Made by a program: the position numbers and the translations under genes
The notes under the pieces: model-generated
Told to the model about the DNA's origin: nothing
Databases searched by the model: none
The model's input: only the letters and a program-made list of their open reading frames with translations
DNA from: Tuwongella immobilis
GTDB lineage: Bacteria; Planctomycetota; Planctomycetia; Gemmatales; Gemmataceae
Direction of reading: 5' to 3'
Assembly (NCBI RefSeq): GCF_901538355.1
Contig: NZ_LR593887.1
Coordinates: 6,238,920-6,302,919, forward strand
DNA length: 64,000 nucleotides
Shown here: piece by piece, positions 54,029 through 63,044 of the stretch
How the letters are laid out: each line of letters opens with the position of its first letter
How positions within the stretch are numbered: position 1 is the stretch's first letter

Positions 54029-54178
54029 ATTGCCGATGCCCGTTCCGCGATTTTCCTCTTCCCAAATCGCGGGCGGCTCGCGGTGAGGCGGCGGCGGGTT
54101 TTCGCCGGGTTGGACATTGTCGCCGGGCGGTTTACCGTCTACCATCGGATAACGGAATCATTCCTGGGAGGGAATCGA

Positions 54179-56296
54179 ATGTTGGTTCGCACGGCTGGTT
54201 TGGTGCTCGTGCTGGGAGGGGCCATTGCTATGGCGGACACCCCGCTGAGCTATCCGAAGACGAAAAAAGTCGATGTGGTGGACGAATATCACGGCACGAA
54301 AGTCGCCGATCCGTACCGCTGGTTGGAAGACGATGTCCGCAAATCGGACGAAGTCAAAGCCTGGGTCGAGGCTCAGAATCAACTGACCAGCGCGCATCTG
54401 GAAGCAATTCCACAGCGCGCCGCCATTCGGGATATGCTGACAAAGCTCTGGAATTACGAGCGATTTTCGGCTCCGTCCAAGATCGGCGGGAAGTATTTCT
54501 TCTCGAAGAACGACGGGCTGCAAAATCAAGCGGTGTTGTATGTGCAAGACAGCTTGGAAGCCGAGCCGCGCGTGCTGATCGATCCCAACGCGTGGACCAA
54601 AGACGGAACCGCCGCCCTGGGTGGCCTATCGATTAGCGACGATGCCAAGTACGCCGCTTATGCGGTGAACGATGCCGGTTCCGACTGGCAAACCTGGCGC
54701 GTGCTGACGGTGGCGGATGGCAAACTGCTCAGCGATGAGCTGAAGTGGTGCAAATTTACCGGCATCGAATGGTCCAAAGACGGCAAGGGCTTCTTCTACA
54801 GCCATTATCCCGAACCGAAGCCCGGCGAGACATTCCAAAGCCTGAATCTCAATCAAAAGCTCTTCTATCACGTCTTGGGAACGCCGCAAAGCGAAGACAA
54901 GGTGGTTTACGAGCGCACCGATCACCCGGATTGGGGCTTCAGCGCATCCATCGGCGAAGATGGCAAGTATCTGGTCATCAACACCTGGAAGGGGACCGAC
55001 AACAAGTACCGCGTCACGGTCAAGGATCTCACCAAGCCGGATTCGCCCCCGATTGAGTTGATCGATTCGTTCGAGAGCGAATATAGCTTCATCGAAAATG
55101 ATGGGCCGGTGCTGTATTTCAAGACCGATCTGAATGCGCCGCGTGGCCGAATCATCGCCATCGATTTGACCAAGCCAGAAAAGACCAACTGGAAGGAACT
55201 CATTCCGCAAGCCGCGGAGACGCTCACCGGCGTGGGTGTGGTCGCCGATCGATTCGTGCTGAACTACCTGAAAGACGCTCGCACGCAAGTCAAGCTGTTC
55301 AAGCTCGATGGCACCTTCGAGCGCGAGATTGAACTGCCCGGCATCGGCACCGCAGGCGGATTCGGTGGCAAACGAACCGACGAAGAAACCTTCTACACCT
55401 TCTCCAGCTTTGCCACGCCGCCCAGCATCTACCGCACCAATCTGAAGACCGGCGAAACCAAGCTGTTCCGTCAGTCGAAAGTCGCCTTCGATTCGTCCAA
55501 GTACGAAGTCAAGCAGGTGTTCTACCCGTCGAAAGACGGCACGAAGATCCCGATGTTTTTGACCATGAAGAAGGGCACGAAGTACGACGGCAACAATCCG
55601 GTGCTGCTGTACGGGTACGGTGGATTCAATATCTCGCTGACCCCGGCGTTCTCCGTGGCGCGGGTGGCGTGGCTGGAAATGGGCGGCGTGTTTGCCCAAG
55701 CCAACCTGCGTGGCGGCGGCGAATATGGCGAAGAATGGCACCAAGCGGGCACCAAGCTGAACAAGCAAAACGTGTTCGACGATTTCATCGGCGCGGCGGA
55801 ATATCTCATCCGCGAAAAGATCACCCAACCGAAGAAACTCGCCATTCAGGGCGGCTCCAACGGTGGGTTGCTGGTGGGTGCCTGTATGACGCAGCGTCCT
55901 GATCTGTATGGCGCGTGTCTGCCAGCGGTGGGCGTCATGGATATGCTGCGATTCCAGAAGTTCACGGCCGGTCGCTTCTGGGTGGATGATTACGGCTCAT
56001 CGGACAATGCCGAACAATTCCCGGCATTGTTCAAATATTCGCCGTATCACAACTTGAAACCTGGCACGAACTACCCGCCGACGCTCGTGACCACCGCCGA
56101 TACCGATGACCGAGTCGTTCCGGGGCACAGCTTCAAATTCACCGCGAGGCTGCAAGAATGCCAAGCGGGGCCAGCGCCGGTTCTGACGCGCATTGAAACG
56201 CGGGCCGGGCACGGTGCCGGGAAGCCGACCGCCAAATTGATCGAAGAAGCCGCCGACCTGTGGGCATTTCTTGCCAAGCACCTGGACATGAAATGA
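54179..56296 (+). CDS. prolyl oligopeptidase family serine peptidase (S9A)
   Basis: A 705-residue exported peptidase. Signal peptide: LVRTAGLVLVLGGAIAMA. The N-terminal propeller begins KKVDVVDEYHGTKVADPYRWLED, the usual S9A opening. The catalytic domain has the nucleophile elbow QGGSNGGLLVGA with Ser560, DTDDRVVPGHSFKF with the catalytic Asp near 643-647, and ETRAGHGAGKPTAK with His678. It cleaves short peptides after Pro in the periplasm. GGGAGGGAA before ATG 54179 is a strong ribosome site. Confidence 0.95.
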   Translation: MLVRTAGLVLVLGGAIAMADTPLSYPKTKKVDVVDEYHGTKVADPYRWLEDDVRKSDEVKAWVEAQNQLTSAHLEAIPQRAAIRDMLTKLWNYERFSAPSKIGGKYFFSKNDGLQNQAVLYVQDSLEAEPRVLIDPNAWTKDGTAALGGLSISDDAKYAAYAVNDAGSDWQTWRVLTVADGKLLSDELKWCKFTGIEWSKDGKGFFYSHYPEPKPGETFQSLNLNQKLFYHVLGTPQSEDKVVYERTDHPDWGFSASIGEDGKYLVINTWKGTDNKYRVTVKDLTKPDSPPIELIDSFESEYSFIENDGPVLYFKTDLNAPRGRIIAIDLTKPEKTNWKELIPQAAETLTGVGVVADRFVLNYLKDARTQVKLFKLDGTFEREIELPGIGTAGGFGGKRTDEETFYTFSSFATPPSIYRTNLKTGETKLFRQSKVAFDSSKYEVKQVFYPSKDGTKIPMFLTMKKGTKYDGNNPVLLYGYGGFNISLTPAFSVARVAWLEMGGVFAQANLRGGGEYGEEWHQAGTKLNKQNVFDDFIGAAEYLIREKITQPKKLAIQGGSNGGLLVGACMTQRPDLYGACLPAVGVMDMLRFQKFTAGRFWVDDYGSSDNAEQFPALFKYSPYHNLKPGTNYPPTLVTTADTDDRVVPGHSFKFTARLQECQAGPAPVLTRIETRAGHGAGKPTAKLIEEAADLWAFLAKHLDMK

Positions 56297-56358
56297 CCGC
56301 GCATCGACGCTGAACGCGAGCTGAGCCGCCACTCGACTCGCAATTGACTCGATTTCCG

Positions 56359-56398
56359 CGACAGATCCGCCCTCGTTTCCGTGGGACTGGATCTGTCG
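56359..56398 (+). terminator. hairpin after the prolyl oligopeptidase gene
   Basis: CGACAGATCC at 56359-56368 pairs perfectly with GGATCTGTCG at 56389-56398 around a 20-base loop, followed by GCGTTTCT. It lies 62 bases after the stop. Confidence 0.6.
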
Positions 56399-56464
56399 GC
56401 GTTTCTGGCACTAAAATTGCTTCAATCCCTTCCGTGGGCATGGAACCACTCTTGAGGATCCAAC

Positions 56465-57604
56465 ATGAATCTGCGATTGCGAATGCGAATGCTCCTGCTG
56501 GCTGTGCTGGGCACAACCGCATTGATGCTGATCACCCCGGCGGCTCCTTCGGCTGGTCCGACGGCGGATGAATGGAATGGCACCGTCGATAAGGCGCTTG
56601 CGTTTCTGAAGAAGTCGCAAAATCCGGACGGCTCATGGGCGTCGGGACGCTTCAATCGCGGGGTCGGTGGCATTGTCGTGACGGCCCTGCTGCAAACCGG
56701 CAAAGTCACGCCGGATGATGAACCCGCCAAGAAAGGTCTGGCATTCATCGAATCGCTGATCAATCCCCAAGCCAAGCACATCGCTGGCCCGGAAGCGACC
56801 GTGCAATTGCAAAATTATGTCACCAGTGTGAATCTGATGGCGCTGGCCACGGCCAATCGTCAAGACAAATATAAGACGGTGATCACCGATGCGGTTGGCT
56901 TCCTGAAGCAACTGCAATGGGATGACAGCGAAAACAAGACGGAAAAGGATGACTATTACGGCGGCGCTGGCTACGATAGCAAGAGTCGGCCCGACTTGTC
57001 GAACACACAATTCTTCCTGGATGCCCTGCATGCCGCGGGTCTGCCCAAGGATGATCCGGCCTACAAGAAGGCGTTGGTGTTCGTCAGCCGTTGTCAGAAT
57101 CTCAAGAGCGAATATAACGATCAACCATGGGCCGGGAAGATCAACGACGGTAGCTTCATTTACTCGGCGGCTGCCGGCGGACAAACCAAGACGGATGATC
57201 CCAAGGAATTGGCCGGTTACGGCAGCATGACGTATGCGGGCATCAAGAGCATGGTCTATTGCGGCATCAGCCGCGACGACCCGCGCTACAAGGCCGCCTT
57301 CGCCTGGATTAGCAAGAATTACACCGTGGACGCCAATCCCGGCATGCCCGAAGGATTGGAACAACGCGGCCTGTATTATTACTATCACACGATGGCGAAA
57401 TCATTGGCCGCGCTCGGTGTCGACGAAATTGTCGATGCCAAGGGTGTCAAGCATGATTGGCGAGCCGAATTGACCGCCGCCTTGGCCAAACGACAACGAC
57501 CCGATGGCAGTTGGGTGAATCCGACCGATCGCTGGCTGGAAGGCGAGCCGACCCTGGTGACCGGCTACGCTCTGATGGCGCTGAGCTATTGCAAACCCAA
57601 GTGA
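56465..57604 (+). CDS. exported prenyltransferase/squalene-cyclase-fold repeat protein
   Basis: A 379-residue protein with signal peptide LLLAVLGTTALMLITPAAPSA. The rest is an alpha/alpha-toroid of repeats with the QNPDGSW-type signature: KSQNPDGSWASGRFN near 45, DLSNTQFFLDALHAAG near 180, YGSMTYAGIKSMVYCGI near 255 and KRQRPDGSWVNPTDRW near 345. The fold is shared with squalene cyclases and prenyltransferase beta subunits, but the DXDD cyclase motif is not seen and the protein is too short, so it is probably a non-enzymatic or unknown exported member common in planctomycetes. Confidence 0.85.
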   Translation: MNLRLRMRMLLLAVLGTTALMLITPAAPSAGPTADEWNGTVDKALAFLKKSQNPDGSWASGRFNRGVGGIVVTALLQTGKVTPDDEPAKKGLAFIESLINPQAKHIAGPEATVQLQNYVTSVNLMALATANRQDKYKTVITDAVGFLKQLQWDDSENKTEKDDYYGGAGYDSKSRPDLSNTQFFLDALHAAGLPKDDPAYKKALVFVSRCQNLKSEYNDQPWAGKINDGSFIYSAAAGGQTKTDDPKELAGYGSMTYAGIKSMVYCGISRDDPRYKAAFAWISKNYTVDANPGMPEGLEQRGLYYYYHTMAKSLAALGVDEIVDAKGVKHDWRAELTAALAKRQRPDGSWVNPTDRWLEGEPTLVTGYALMALSYCKPK

Positions 57605-57607
57605 GTT

Positions 57608-59248
57608 ATGGTGGATTGCTGCTCATTGACGCGACTCACTCTCGACCGAATCTCGGTCGGGAGAGAGACCGCGCCGTGGCAGCCCACCACGCCCTTCACC
57701 GGGATTCTTCGTCTCACCGTCCCACTGATGCTGCTCGGCATGCTGTGGGGCGGTGTCGTCGCATCCGTCGCCGCTCATCCGCTCCCCACTGGCAATTATG
57801 AACGCGATCTGACCGTCAAATTCACCTACCCGGCAGTCGAAATCACCTATCAACTCGAAGTCGATGCCGTGGTTGTGTTTCGCGGCGTCCCGCAATTCCC
57901 GGATGTCGATCTCAACACGCTCAAAGGACCGAAAGATTTTCACGAGGCATTCATGCCCCGCGTCGGCAAATTGGTGGCCGATGGCATTCTCATGCGTATC
58001 AATGAACAAGAATTGACCGCCAAGTTGATCGCACAACGCTACGAAGTTCGAGAGAATCACCATCTCTGGTGCGAATATCGGCTGCAAATTCCCTGGAAAT
58101 GGACCGCAGCGGGGCCGCATTCGTGGGAATGGATCGATTCGCTATTTGTCGAAGAATCGGGTCGCTATGATTTGCGAATCTCCGCCGACAAAGGAATCGA
58201 CATTCGCCAGAATCCGCCTTCGGATGATCGGGACGAACGGCAAAATCGCAGCGGCACCATCACACTCGCCTGCTTGGAAGAACCACCTGCTTCCACGACG
58301 CCCACAGTCGCACCAGCTGCCCCGGCACCAAAATCGCCCCTGGAATCACCCCCGGAATCGTCCCCCGATGCGCGCGGCGAGTCGCAGACCGCTCCGCCTG
58401 CAACCGATGATTCGCTCTGGCGACGCCTGCAACTGCAAGGGCTGCCCGCACTCTTTGATTCGTCCTTGGGAATATTCGCATTATTGGGGATTGCCGCTCT
58501 GTTTGGAGCGGCCCACGCGCTGACGCCCGGCCACGGCAAAACCATGGTCGCCGCCTATCTCATTGGCGAACGCGGCACCATCGGCCAAGCGATTCTCCTG
58601 GGCATCGTCACCACCATCACCCACACCTCGAGCGTCATTCTGCTCGCGGCCATCCTCTGGGTAATCTACCCCGACACGGTCCCTGCTGACATTCAAGCGA
58701 CACTCAACATTCTCGGCGGCTTTCTCATCATGGGCCTGGGAATCTGGCTGCTGATGCTGCGACTGGGCGGTCGTGCCGATCACGTGCATCTCGGCGGCCA
58801 CTCGCACGAGCATCATCATCACCATGACGATCATCATCACCATGACGATCATCATCATCACCATGGCGATGCAGGCGCGGGTCCACCGGCGTCGCGCTGG
58901 CGAGTGATTCTGCTGGGCATCACCGGTGGAATGATTCCGTGTTGGGATGCGGTCGCTCTGCTGGGGATTGCGATTTCGGCCAATCGGCTCTGGTTGGGGG
59001 TGCCGCTCTTGGTGGCGTTTAGTGCTGGGTTGGCGGCGGTGCTGGTCGCGCTTGGCATTGCCGTGGTGATTGCGCAACGGTATGGAGCGGGACGATTTGG
59101 GGATCGCCGCTGGTTTCGTGCGCTGCCGATTCTGAGTGCGACGTTGTTGATTGGGATTGGCTTTTGGTTGTGCCGCTCGGCGTTGCACTCCGAATCGTCG
59201 GAGTCGGCCCCGACACCGGCCGCGCCTTCGGAGACACGCCCTGCATGA
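57608..59248 (+). CDS. NicO/RcnA-like Ni2+/Co2+ exporter with His-rich loop
   Basis: A 546-residue protein. After a hydrophobic N-terminal segment (VPLMLLGMLWGGVVASVA) comes an extracytoplasmic beta domain of about 170 residues and a Pro/Ser-rich linker. The membrane domain of six spans starts near 290 with the NicO motif AHALTPGHGKTMVAAYLIG. The loop near 395-420 contains about seventeen His residues mixed with Asp, a metal-binding stretch. It is likely a nickel, cobalt or related metal exporter. Start 57608 is 3 bases after the upstream stop with no clear ribosome site, so it is uncertain. The next gene overlaps its stop as ATGA. Confidence 0.82.
   Translation: MVDCCSLTRLTLDRISVGRETAPWQPTTPFTGILRLTVPLMLLGMLWGGVVASVAAHPLPTGNYERDLTVKFTYPAVEITYQLEVDAVVVFRGVPQFPDVDLNTLKGPKDFHEAFMPRVGKLVADGILMRINEQELTAKLIAQRYEVRENHHLWCEYRLQIPWKWTAAGPHSWEWIDSLFVEESGRYDLRISADKGIDIRQNPPSDDRDERQNRSGTITLACLEEPPASTTPTVAPAAPAPKSPLESPPESSPDARGESQTAPPATDDSLWRRLQLQGLPALFDSSLGIFALLGIAALFGAAHALTPGHGKTMVAAYLIGERGTIGQAILLGIVTTITHTSSVILLAAILWVIYPDTVPADIQATLNILGGFLIMGLGIWLLMLRLGGRADHVHLGGHSHEHHHHHDDHHHHDDHHHHHGDAGAGPPASRWRVILLGITGGMIPCWDAVALLGIAISANRLWLGVPLLVAFSAGLAAVLVALGIAVVIAQRYGAGRFGDRRWFRALPILSATLLIGIGFWLCRSALHSESSESAPTPAAPSETRPA
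58796..58872. repeat. CATCAC/GATCAT repeat encoding the His-rich loop
   Basis: Tandem CATCATCATCACCATGAC-like units encode HHHHHDD repeats of the NicO-like exporter. The repeat is in frame and copy number may vary. Confidence 0.8.
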
Positions 59249-60414
59249 AGATTGCAGCCCTGACGGTCCATGCCATTCGTGTGCCGTTGAAGCGGAAGAT
59301 CCGCCATGCGTCCCACACCCGCACCGACACCGACAATCTCATTGTCGCCTGTCAACTGGAAAATGGCATCATCGGCTACGGTGAAGGCGTGCCACGATCG
59401 TATGTCACCGGGGAAACCGTTGATGGGGCGATTGACTTGCTCAAACGCTCGAACATCCCCGCCCAAGTGGAACCCTGCACCAGCATGGGCACCCTGCTCG
59501 CCATGGCCGAACGACTCACACTCGCCCCCGTGCCCAACGATTCGCGTGGCATCGCCGGCAATGCCGCTCGCTGTGCCGTCGAAATGGCGATTCTGGACGC
59601 CTACCTGCGCCACTTCCGCGAGCCGCTCACCAAAATCATGCTGCGTCTCGGTGGCGAACTCTACCAGCCACGCGGGACAGTGCAATACAGTGGGGCGCTG
59701 ACATCCAGCAAAAAGTGGAAACTGCGCATCCTCACTTGGGCCATGCGATTGAATGCCTTTCCCAGCGTCAAAGTGAAGGTCGGCGTTTCCGGCGAAGACG
59801 ATCTCTGGAAACTGCGCTTCATCCGCAAGCGACTCAAGCCAACTGTCGCCCTGCGAACCGATGCCAACGAAGCGTATACTCCCGAGAATGCCGCCGAGAA
59901 GATTCGTCAACTGGAACCATTCGGCATCCGCAGCATCGAACAGCCGCTGCCTCAATCGCAGAATGCCGCACTCCCGGAGTTGCGTCGCTCCATTCAAACG
60001 CCCATCATGTTGGATGAATCGCTGTGCGGTCGCATCGATGCCGAGGAGGCGATTGCCAACGGCTGGTGCGATCTGTTCAATTTGCGAATTTCCAAATGTG
60101 GCGGCCTGATTCCCACCCTGCGATTGGCACAACTCGCCGCCGCCGCCGGAATCGGCTGTCAACTCGGCTGCCAAGTTGGAGAAACCGGCATTCTCTCCGC
60201 CGCTGGCCGCGCCTTTGCCACCTCCATTGGCGGACTGCGCGACATTGAAGGCTCGTTTGATCGCTATTTGCTGAAACAGAATATCATCCGTGAGTCGATC
60301 ACGTTTGGCCGACGCGGAAAAGCGCCGCAACTCTTAGGCCACGGCTTGGGTGTGACCGTGTTACCGAAGCGCTTGGCGGCCTTGACGTTCCGAACGGAGT
60401 CGCTACATGGTTAA
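59245..60414 (+). CDS. enolase-superfamily dipeptide epimerase-like / muconate cycloisomerase-like enzyme
   Basis: A 389-residue enzyme of the MLE/AEE subgroup. The N-terminal cap starts MKIAALTVHAIRVPLKRKIR. The barrel has the KxK acid-base pair Lys176/Lys178 in SVKVKVG, metal ligands Asp206 (LRTDANEAY), Glu232 (SIEQPLPQ) and Asp257 (IMLDESLCG), and the opposite catalytic Lys284 (FNLRISKCGG). All catalytic residues are present, so it should be active, probably as an epimerase or cycloisomerase of a carboxylate such as a dipeptide. Cap residues do not allow a substrate call. The start overlaps the NicO gene stop (ATGA at 59245-59248). Confidence 0.9.
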   Translation: MKIAALTVHAIRVPLKRKIRHASHTRTDTDNLIVACQLENGIIGYGEGVPRSYVTGETVDGAIDLLKRSNIPAQVEPCTSMGTLLAMAERLTLAPVPNDSRGIAGNAARCAVEMAILDAYLRHFREPLTKIMLRLGGELYQPRGTVQYSGALTSSKKWKLRILTWAMRLNAFPSVKVKVGVSGEDDLWKLRFIRKRLKPTVALRTDANEAYTPENAAEKIRQLEPFGIRSIEQPLPQSQNAALPELRRSIQTPIMLDESLCGRIDAEEAIANGWCDLFNLRISKCGGLIPTLRLAQLAAAAGIGCQLGCQVGETGILSAAGRAFATSIGGLRDIEGSFDRYLLKQNIIRESITFGRRGKAPQLLGHGLGVTVLPKRLAALTFRTESLHG

Positions 60415-61357
60415 GCACACGCCGGTCGTTCGAGTCCGAGGCGAGCCGCGCGTGCCACTTGCGGAACCCGGCGAACCGCTCCTGGATACCTTCCGCGCCA
60501 GCGATGGCTACCGATTCTATTATCGGCACTATCGTCCCGAAGGCGTTCCACGCGGGCGAGTCATGGTGGTGCATGGCATCCAAAGCCATGGCGGGTGGTA
60601 TGTTCGGTCAAATTCCGCACTCGCGGCGGCGGGCTTTGAAGTCTTCATGCTCGACCGACGCGGCAGCGGCCTGAACACCGCCTATCGAGGCGATGCCCCG
60701 AGTTTTCGTCGATTGCTGGACGACCTCGTGGAGTTTGCCCGAGCGGTGCCCACGATTGCCGCCAGCAAATGCAGTGGCGATCCGCGACCGGCGTTGGTGA
60801 CGATCTCCTGGGGGGCCAAACTCGGCCTGGGACTTCCGTATCGCCAGCCGGATTTGATTTCCCGACTCGCCTGGATCGGTCCGGGATTTTTTCCGCAAAT
60901 TCAGCCACCATTTTCGCAACGGGTGCAAATCGCCCGCGCCCGGTGGCGCAACCCCACGGTCATGTTCCCCATTCCGCTCAGCGAACCGGACCTATTCACG
61001 CAAACCCTGCATTGGCAAAAGTTTATCGCCAATGATCCGTTTTCCCTGCGCTACGCCACCAGCCGCATGCTGGTCAACAGTGCCATGCTGGACATCTACA
61101 TTCGCCGGGCTTGGAAGCATGTTCGCGTGCCGACCCTCTTGCAACTGGCCGGGGCGGATCGCATCATCAACAACGAGCAGACTCGCCGCAAAGTCCAGCA
61201 AGCGCTGCCGAACTGTACGATTCACGACTATCCCGGTGCGCATCACACGCTGGAATTTGAGCCAGAGCCGCTGCCACATTTATCCGATCTGATTCATTGG
61301 TTGCATACAGACGAGCCGACCACTTCGTCGGCCCCCAAGTCGGTTGGAAAGGGATAG
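60407..61357 (+). CDS. alpha/beta hydrolase (monoacylglycerol-lipase-like)
   Basis: A 316-residue cytoplasmic hydrolase. It has the oxyanion region VMVVHGIQSHGGWY near 53, DRRGSGLN near 84 and the nucleophile elbow TISWGAK with Ser134, in which the first Gly is Thr-Ile-Ser-Trp-Gly, a relaxed form. QLAGADRIINNEQ near 250 gives the Asp and GAHHTLEFE near 285 gives the His. The start overlaps the epimerase stop by 8 bases, so the two are coupled and may act on the same compound. Confidence 0.85.
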   Translation: MVKHTPVVRVRGEPRVPLAEPGEPLLDTFRASDGYRFYYRHYRPEGVPRGRVMVVHGIQSHGGWYVRSNSALAAAGFEVFMLDRRGSGLNTAYRGDAPSFRRLLDDLVEFARAVPTIAASKCSGDPRPALVTISWGAKLGLGLPYRQPDLISRLAWIGPGFFPQIQPPFSQRVQIARARWRNPTVMFPIPLSEPDLFTQTLHWQKFIANDPFSLRYATSRMLVNSAMLDIYIRRAWKHVRVPTLLQLAGADRIINNEQTRRKVQQALPNCTIHDYPGAHHTLEFEPEPLPHLSDLIHWLHTDEPTTSSAPKSVGKG

Positions 61358-61361
61358 CCGC

Positions 61362-62129
61362 ATGTCGACAGAAATCGCCGACTACCATGCCTCGGCCCGG
61401 CAGCGCGTGCGAAACCATCGCAATCGCACGTATCGCTGGGCGTGGATTTTTTTGATGATGTCCGGCTTCGGGCTGATGACCTGTCTCAGCCCGTTTGCCC
61501 TGCTGTTCATCGTTCCGCCAGACAGTCCCAAATCAACGACCACGACCGCCGAAACCAACGAATTGGAACGCGATTCCAAAGACACTGCGGTTCCCTGGCT
61601 CATCGGCCTGGGGTTGATTACGTTTCTACCCAGCACTGCCATTTCTGCGGTCTTATTCTTGCGATTATTCTTGTATCGCCGGGTAGAAAACCTAATCGAC
61701 ACCGCCGAAGCGTTGGGGATGCAATTCGTCTTCACACACGAACATCCCAGTGTTGTCGATCGCTTGCGGAGCCTCCCCGAATGGCCCCGCTCCTCGCAAG
61801 CAGGTGTGTTGGGAGTGGGCGGCATGATGATCCGCGAGCAAGGCAACCAACGAACCATCCTCGCCGAGCCAGGACGCGAAGGTGGCAGCACCGTGCTCTT
61901 TCGCACCTTCACGCCGGTCAATTATGTCCGTGTGGGTCCGAGTCGGGTTTGTCTGCTGCAACTGGAAATTCCATCTAGCGGAACCGGAATTGCCGATTTC
62001 TCCACCGGTCAGATCATCGATCAGCGCTGGGCGGCGATTCGACTCACCGACACCACCGCTTGTGGCGAATTTCTGGAACGATCCGCTCAGGAGACCGCCA
62101 ACGATCCAACAGTCGCCCAGCCATCCTGA
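61362..62129 (+). CDS. uncharacterised two-span membrane protein
   Basis: A 255-residue protein with a cytoplasmic basic N-terminus, two spans near 31-52 (WAWIFLMMSGFGLMTCLSPF) and 80-105 (VPWLIGLGLITFLPSTAISAVLFLRLFL), and a soluble C-terminal domain of about 145 residues (YRRVENLIDTAEALGMQFV, GQIIDQRWAAIRLTD). I recognise no family. It follows the hydrolase by 4 bases with AAAGGGA as ribosome site, so it is the last gene of a four-gene unit. Confidence 0.68.
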   Translation: MSTEIADYHASARQRVRNHRNRTYRWAWIFLMMSGFGLMTCLSPFALLFIVPPDSPKSTTTTAETNELERDSKDTAVPWLIGLGLITFLPSTAISAVLFLRLFLYRRVENLIDTAEALGMQFVFTHEHPSVVDRLRSLPEWPRSSQAGVLGVGGMMIREQGNQRTILAEPGREGGSTVLFRTFTPVNYVRVGPSRVCLLQLEIPSSGTGIADFSTGQIIDQRWAAIRLTDTTACGEFLERSAQETANDPTVAQPS

Positions 62130-62166
62130 TGGAGCGATCCTGACGTTCACCGGGGCCAAAACTATC

Positions 62167-62220
62167 GGCCTGCGAACCACTCGATTTCCGTCTATTGCGA
62201 CGATCGAGAATTCGCAGGCC
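62167..62220. terminator. nested hairpin after the four-gene unit
   Basis: GGCCTGCGAA at 62167-62176 pairs perfectly with TTCGCAGGCC at 62211-62220, and inside the loop CTCGAT (62180-62185) pairs with ATCGAG (62203-62208). GTTGATTTTC follows. It separates the plus-strand unit from the convergent anti-sigma gene ending at 62265. Confidence 0.7.
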
Positions 62221-62264
62221 CGTTGATTTTCAATCTACCGCTCAATCGCCAGCCGCCGCTGCTC

Positions 62265-63029
62265 TCAGGCCACCGGCACCAGCGTCTTCGACAGAAACGG
62301 ATCCAGAGTCGCCCCGGTGTAAACCACCACATAGGCCACCCGATTCGGCTCGTCGCGATCGGCCAATACCGTCACTGCGCAATTGCTTTGTTGGGCTTCC
62401 GCTCGCACGGCAGGCAGATCAAACTGCCGCGAATGGACGATATACACCCGCGCCACTGCATGTTCCCGATGGTTGGTGAGAATCAGCATCGGCACGGTAT
62501 TGCCCTGGAACTGGACCATCTCAAATCCCACGACCAGGGTCGGGTCCAGGGGCATTGCCGGGGTGAACCGCAACTGCTGATCCGCCAGCCAAGCGATGGC
62601 TTGGTTGAACGGCTCCCGACTTTGCGCATCATACGAAATGGCAAGGGTTTCCGCATCCAGCTGCGGCGCGGGTTTGGACCACTGCCAGACACCGACTCCG
62701 GCTAAAATCGCCGCCGCAACGGTGCTCGCCACCCGCCAGGGGAAACGCCGTCCCGGTCGATTCGCGGGAGCCGATGCCGGGGTGAGCGTCGGTGGGTTCG
62801 GTTGAGCCGGGGCAGTCAGCTTCGCAACCAAACGAACATGCAATCCTTCTGGAATTGCAATATCAGTCATCGCAGCTTGCATGCGACGATCGAACGCACG
62901 TTCCGCCGCCGCCATTGCCGCGCAAGTCGGACAACTGGCCAAATGGGCTTCGATCTCGGCCAAGCGATTGGCATCGAGTTCGTTGGCCCGCAACAGTGGC
63001 AGATACGGTTGTGTGGTTCGGCAGTCCAT
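62265..63029 (-). CDS. anti-sigma factor (zinc-finger type)
   Basis: A 254-residue protein. The N-terminal zinc anti-sigma domain has the HxxxCxxC motif at His29-Cys33-Cys36 (HLASCPTC), which binds zinc and holds the sigma factor. One span lies near 98-118 (WRVASTVAAAILAGVGVW). The extracytoplasmic 130 residues (LAISYDAQSREPFNQAIAWL, VVGFEMVQFQGNTVPMLILT) are not a known sensor. It follows the ECF sigma gene by 15 bases, the classic order for a sigma/anti-sigma pair. Confidence 0.9.
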   Translation of the reverse strand: MDCRTTQPYLPLLRANELDANRLAEIEAHLASCPTCAAMAAAERAFDRRMQAAMTDIAIPEGLHVRLVAKLTAPAQPNPPTLTPASAPANRPGRRFPWRVASTVAAAILAGVGVWQWSKPAPQLDAETLAISYDAQSREPFNQAIAWLADQQLRFTPAMPLDPTLVVGFEMVQFQGNTVPMLILTNHREHAVARVYIVHSRQFDLPAVRAEAQQSNCAVTVLADRDEPNRVAYVVVYTGATLDPFLSKTLVPVA

Positions 63030-63044
63030 GGTCGCCCTCCCGGT

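Noticed and set aside
58858-60330. 490-codon minus-strand frame spanning NicO and epimerase genes
   Set aside because: It crosses two genes with well-supported motifs and lacks its own ribosome site or family match.
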